Positions 60,205-64,000 of a stretch of 64,000 nt of DNA are shown here, in pieces. A program made the translations under genes and the position numbers. How positions within the stretch are numbered: position 1 is the first letter of the stretch; the number at the start of each line of letters is the position of its first letter. Location: assembly GCA_024403515.1 (NCBI GenBank), contig JAKSRS010000005.1, positions 29,527 through 93,526 on the forward strand, read 5' to 3'. The notes beneath the pieces were generated by a model. The model was not told the origin of the DNA and made no database searches. It saw nothing but the letters and a program-made list of their open reading frames with translations. This DNA is from Lachnospiraceae bacterium (lineage in GTDB: Bacteria > Bacillota > Clostridia > Lachnospirales > Lachnospiraceae).

Positions 60205-61056
60205 ATGAAACGACAATTAAAAAAATCAGCACTGGTTATTTTAGGTAACATTACATATTCTTTTGCCATAGCTATGTTTATAGAGCCTTCCGGTTTAATA
60301 ATGGGTGGCTCAACCGGTCTTGGACTTTTCGCCAATAAGATGTTTAACATCCCGGCCGCGGCTGTGGTTGCCGTTATAAATTCAATACTTTTTCTTCTTG
60401 GATGGAAATTTTTAGGAAAGGCCTTTGCTGCCAATACTCTTCTATCAACAATAGTATTTCCTATTACACTCGCTGTGGCTGAAAAATGCGCCCTTTACCT
60501 TCCTAAAACCGATGACATTATTCTTAACACCGTCTTTGGCGGAATAATAATCGGCGTAAGCCTCGCTCTTGTAATAAGAACCGGCGCATCGACCGGCGGT
60601 ATGGATATTCCTCCACTTTTACTAAACAAGTTTTGGGGAACGTCGATTTCAGGTGGTATCTGGGCTTTTGATATTGCCATACTGATTTTGCAGGCAGTAT
60701 TTTCAAACTATGAGCTTATCCTTTATGGAATTATCCTTGTTATCATATATTCAATTATCCTTGATAAGGCCCTTATTCTTGGAAAAAGTAAGACTGAAGT
60801 TAAAGTCATCAGTAAGAAAAGTGATGAGATTAAAAAAGCGATTCTTTCGGATATCGATCGCGGTGTTACCCTTCTTCACGGCTGCACCGGTTATTTAAGT
60901 AACGATACCGAAATCGTACTTACTGTTATCTCTTCAAGAGAGCTTGTGCGTACTGAACAGTACATACACGAAATCGACCCCGAAGCCTTCATTATCATTT
61001 CAAGGATATCTGAGGTCCGAGGTCGAGGTTTTACAAAGTCCAAAAAACATTTGTAG
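60205..61056 (+). CDS. YitT family membrane protein
   Basis: A 283-residue YitT protein and the only clear plus-strand gene. Residues about 5-200 hold five or six membrane helices with FIEPSGLIMGGSTGLGLFANK and TGASTGGMDIPPLLLNK; about 205-280 are the DUF2179 domain (GVTLLHGCTGYLSNDTEIVLTVISSRELV). The ATG at 60205 is preceded by GGAG; a TTG four codons earlier is part of that region. It is convergent with purA (10 bp between the stop codons) and divergent from the TraX unit. It resembles the 727-1662 gene in plan but is clearly diverged. Function is not established for the family. Confidence 0.92.
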   Translation: MKRQLKKSALVILGNITYSFAIAMFIEPSGLIMGGSTGLGLFANKMFNIPAAAVVAVINSILFLLGWKFLGKAFAANTLLSTIVFPITLAVAEKCALYLPKTDDIILNTVFGGIIIGVSLALVIRTGASTGGMDIPPLLLNKFWGTSISGGIWAFDIAILILQAVFSNYELILYGIILVIIYSIILDKALILGKSKTEVKVISKKSDEIKKAILSDIDRGVTLLHGCTGYLSNDTEIVLTVISSRELVRTEQYIHEIDPEAFIIISRISEVRGRGFTKSKKHL

Positions 61057-61066
61057 TTTTATTAAA

Positions 61067-62341
<1,275 letters not shown>

Positions 62342-62459
62342 TCATGTCCCCTTTCGAGATTTATATATATAAATTCTGTACTAGAACTTTAGTCCCGAAA
62401 CATTTTAACACATTTATCCTATATTCACTACATTTTTAAGAAAAAAGTGAAATAATATT

Positions 62460-63224
62460 TTACCAGCCAAGATCCATAAGCCAGTTGTTGAGGCTTCTTT
62501 CGCGGTCCTTAGTTGACATGCTCTCATCTGAAGGAGCAAGATACTCACCCTTAATGTTTCCGTCAACAATATAAAGTACTCTTTTACACTTAGCGGCAAC
62601 CTTGGCATCATGAGTAACCATCATAATTGTTGTTCCTTCATTATTTAACTTAACAAGTTCGTCCATAACCTCCATTGAAGAAGTTCTGTTTAATGCACCT
62701 GTAGGTTCATCTGCAAATAAAAGTTTAGGATTATTAATCATACTTCTGCAGATGCAGGCTCTCTGAAGCTGACCTCCTGATACTTCGTTTATATCGTTAT
62801 CAGCTACATCGATAATCGAAAGTTTGCGCATTAATTCTTCGGCTCTTGCAACCTTTTTGGCCTTGTCTTCTTTGTCCTTCTTGCTTTCAACTGCAGGGAG
62901 GACGATGTTATCGAGGATTGTTAAATTCTTCATCATATACATCTGCTGGAAAATAAAACCCATCTTATCAAGTCTTACCTTGGCAAGATCTGAAGCCTTT
63001 AAGCTTGTGATGTCCTTTCCATCAAATAAAACTGTCCCGCTTGTAGGGTTATCCATTCCTGATACGGAGTAAAGTAAAGTCGACTTACCTGAACCGGAGG
63101 GTCCCATAATTGCAATCATCTCGCCTTCTTCAACAGTGAAATTTACATTTTTAAGAACGTTGTTCTGTCTTTTATCAATAACATATGTCTTACAAAGATC
63201 TTTAACTTCTAATATATTTGCCAT
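62460..63224 (-). CDS. ABC transporter ATP-binding protein (MacB/LolD/BceA type)
   Basis: A 254-residue ATPase. Walker A is GPSGSGKST (about 42-50), Q-loop FIFQQMYMMKNLT, signature EVSGGQLQR, Walker B LLFADEPTGAL, H-loop MMVTHD. The split-helix region and the DEPTGALN string place it with ATPases that pair with FtsX-type permeases in lipid, lipoprotein or peptide-antibiotic export. The ATG at 63224 has GGAG nine bases upstream; a TTG five codons earlier overlaps it. It is 33 bp downstream of the permease gene. Confidence 0.94.
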   Translation of the reverse strand: MANILEVKDLCKTYVIDKRQNNVLKNVNFTVEEGEMIAIMGPSGSGKSTLLYSVSGMDNPTSGTVLFDGKDITSLKASDLAKVRLDKMGFIFQQMYMMKNLTILDNIVLPAVESKKDKEDKAKKVARAEELMRKLSIIDVADNDINEVSGGQLQRACICRSMINNPKLLFADEPTGALNRTSSMEVMDELVKLNNEGTTIMMVTHDAKVAAKCKRVLYIVDGNIKGEYLAPSDESMSTKDRERSLNNWLMDLGW

Positions 63225-63257
63225 TTTCTTTTTCTCCAAAATTATTAAACTATATTT

Positions 63258-64000
63258 TTATTCAATATTTGAAACGTCGCAGCTTGTAATCTTTCTTGTG
63301 TTTAAAGCTGTGATATAAACCATTACTAAATTAACCAAAATGATTATTCCCGGGTAAACCAAAAGAAGGGAAACCGGTCTAAACAGGTATTCGACATGAC
63401 TTGCACCCATTGTTTTCCATATAGGGTCCGCCCAAAGTCTGGTTACCGGGTAAGTAAGTATAACTGCCAGGATTTCTGACACAAGTGCCACAATCATAAA
63501 TCTGCAAATATGCCATCTCATTACAAATCCATCAGTAAATCCTACTGCTTTCAGTAACGCAATCTGATCTTTTTCATCAGATATAAAGGTCTTTTCCATT
63601 AAAACTGTAACAAGCACTACAACAATACAGGTAATAAGAAGCAGTAACTTGGAAACAGCGTCCATGGTATCGGCAACGCCCATGCAGTCATCACAGTAGC
63701 CTGCCGCATCCATGACGTTTTCGGTTTCATAAAAGTCCTTTAACATTTCAATTCTTGAATTAATAGTCTTGGCGTCAGGATTATCATAAAAGTCTATCTG
63801 ATAAGCCATAAGGCCGCTTGCATAGTTCATTGATGTAGGTGCATCTTCATGGAGTCTTATGATTTTACCCAACTGGTTCATTGTCTGGAAAATTCCGACT
63901 ACAAGACACTCTTTCTTTTCACTTCCAAAGTCAATTGTGATTGTATCCCCAATGTTTACTCCAAGAAGTTCTGAAATAGATTCTGTTATAGCAACTTCGC
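63258..64000 (-). CDS. FtsX-family ABC permease, C-terminal part, gene runs off the window
   Basis: The frame is open from the window edge, reading EVAITESISELLGVNIGDT, to the stop at 63258. The shown 247 residues include part of the MacB-type periplasmic/extracellular domain (GDTITIDFG, ECLVVGIFQTMNQ) and the last three membrane helices: LLLLITCIVVVLVTVLM, FMIVALVSEILAVILTYP and LLLVYPGIIILVNLVMVYI. It is the partner of the ATPase at 62460-63224; together they form a MacB/BceB-type exporter, presumably with more of the gene to the right. Confidence 0.9.
   Translation of the reverse strand, partial: EVAITESISELLGVNIGDTITIDFGSEKKECLVVGIFQTMNQLGKIIRLHEDAPTSMNYASGLMAYQIDFYDNPDAKTINSRIEMLKDFYETENVMDAAGYCDDCMGVADTMDAVSKLLLLITCIVVVLVTVLMEKTFISDEKDQIALLKAVGFTDGFVMRWHICRFMIVALVSEILAVILTYPVTRLWADPIWKTMGASHVEYLFRPVSLLLVYPGIIILVNLVMVYITALNTRKITSCDVSNIE

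Noticed and set aside
60180..60706. Minus-strand frames opposite the yitT gene
   Set aside because: They are antisense to a well-supported membrane protein gene and have no ribosome binding site or family features.

Overview
The window reads as chromosome of an AT-rich, Gram-positive (Bacillota) anaerobe, most likely a Lachnospiraceae member of the Butyrivibrio/Pseudobutyrivibrio/Roseburia type. The basis is family composition: RNase Y, RecX/RecA with Bacillus-type LexA boxes, strong GGAGG ribosome binding sites, CsoR/CopA, YihS-like mannose isomerase with GH2 beta-mannosidase, and a surface papain-like protease with Lachnospiraceae-style Ig/FnIII repeats. The genus is inference. Nearly every gene is on the minus strand, so transcription runs from high to low coordinates; the only clear plus-strand gene is a yitT homologue at 60205-61056.

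Layout. 1-5.3 kb: a partial MBOAT acyltransferase, a YitT membrane protein, rny, recX and recA; recA has an SOS promoter with two LexA boxes. 5.6-10.3 kb: a compact four-gene cassette, FkbH-like HAD protein / acyl carrier protein / MBOAT / SGNH protein, which has the architecture of a dlt (D-alanylation) operon but with an FkbH glyceryl-loading type enzyme where DltA would be. 10.9-31.0 kb: a long exopolysaccharide operon led by a good promoter at about 31.05 kb. It encodes a polymerase-glycosyltransferase fusion, a radical SAM protein, glycosyltransferases of the GT4, GT2, GT8, GT9-like and GT-D-like types, a PglK/MsbA-like ABC exporter, a three-domain nucleotidyltransferase-kinase-isomerase with a neighbouring HAD phosphatase (apparently a whole NDP-sugar pathway in two genes), and an MBOAT/SGNH pair. 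31.1-32.2 kb: an acyltransferase-3 gene with its own terminator.

32.2-38.4 kb holds a zinc-ribbon membrane protein, a hybrid histidine kinase and an HD-GYP/receiver protein translated as a coupled pair, and a small lipoprotein. 38.5-43.5 kb is a mannoside-utilisation operon (LacI regulator, GH2 beta-mannosidase, mannose isomerase). 43.5-49.1 kb is a copper operon (csoR, copA, then a CapA-like metallophosphatase and a ThrE-like exporter). Its promoter carries two CsoR palindromes, its leader holds an unannotated 41-codon reading frame built on 27-bp repeats, and copA carries a fused CopZ-like domain preceded by its own internal ribosome binding site.

49.2-60 kb: a secreted C1A protease, a RelA/SpoT-domain synthetase, a chemoreceptor, and a second polysaccharide-acylation operon (TraX-like, DUF4358 lipoprotein, MBOAT, DHHW protein). 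60-64 kb: yitT, purA and an ABC exporter whose FtsX-type permease runs off the window. No tRNA, rRNA, CRISPR array, IS element or prophage was recognised.
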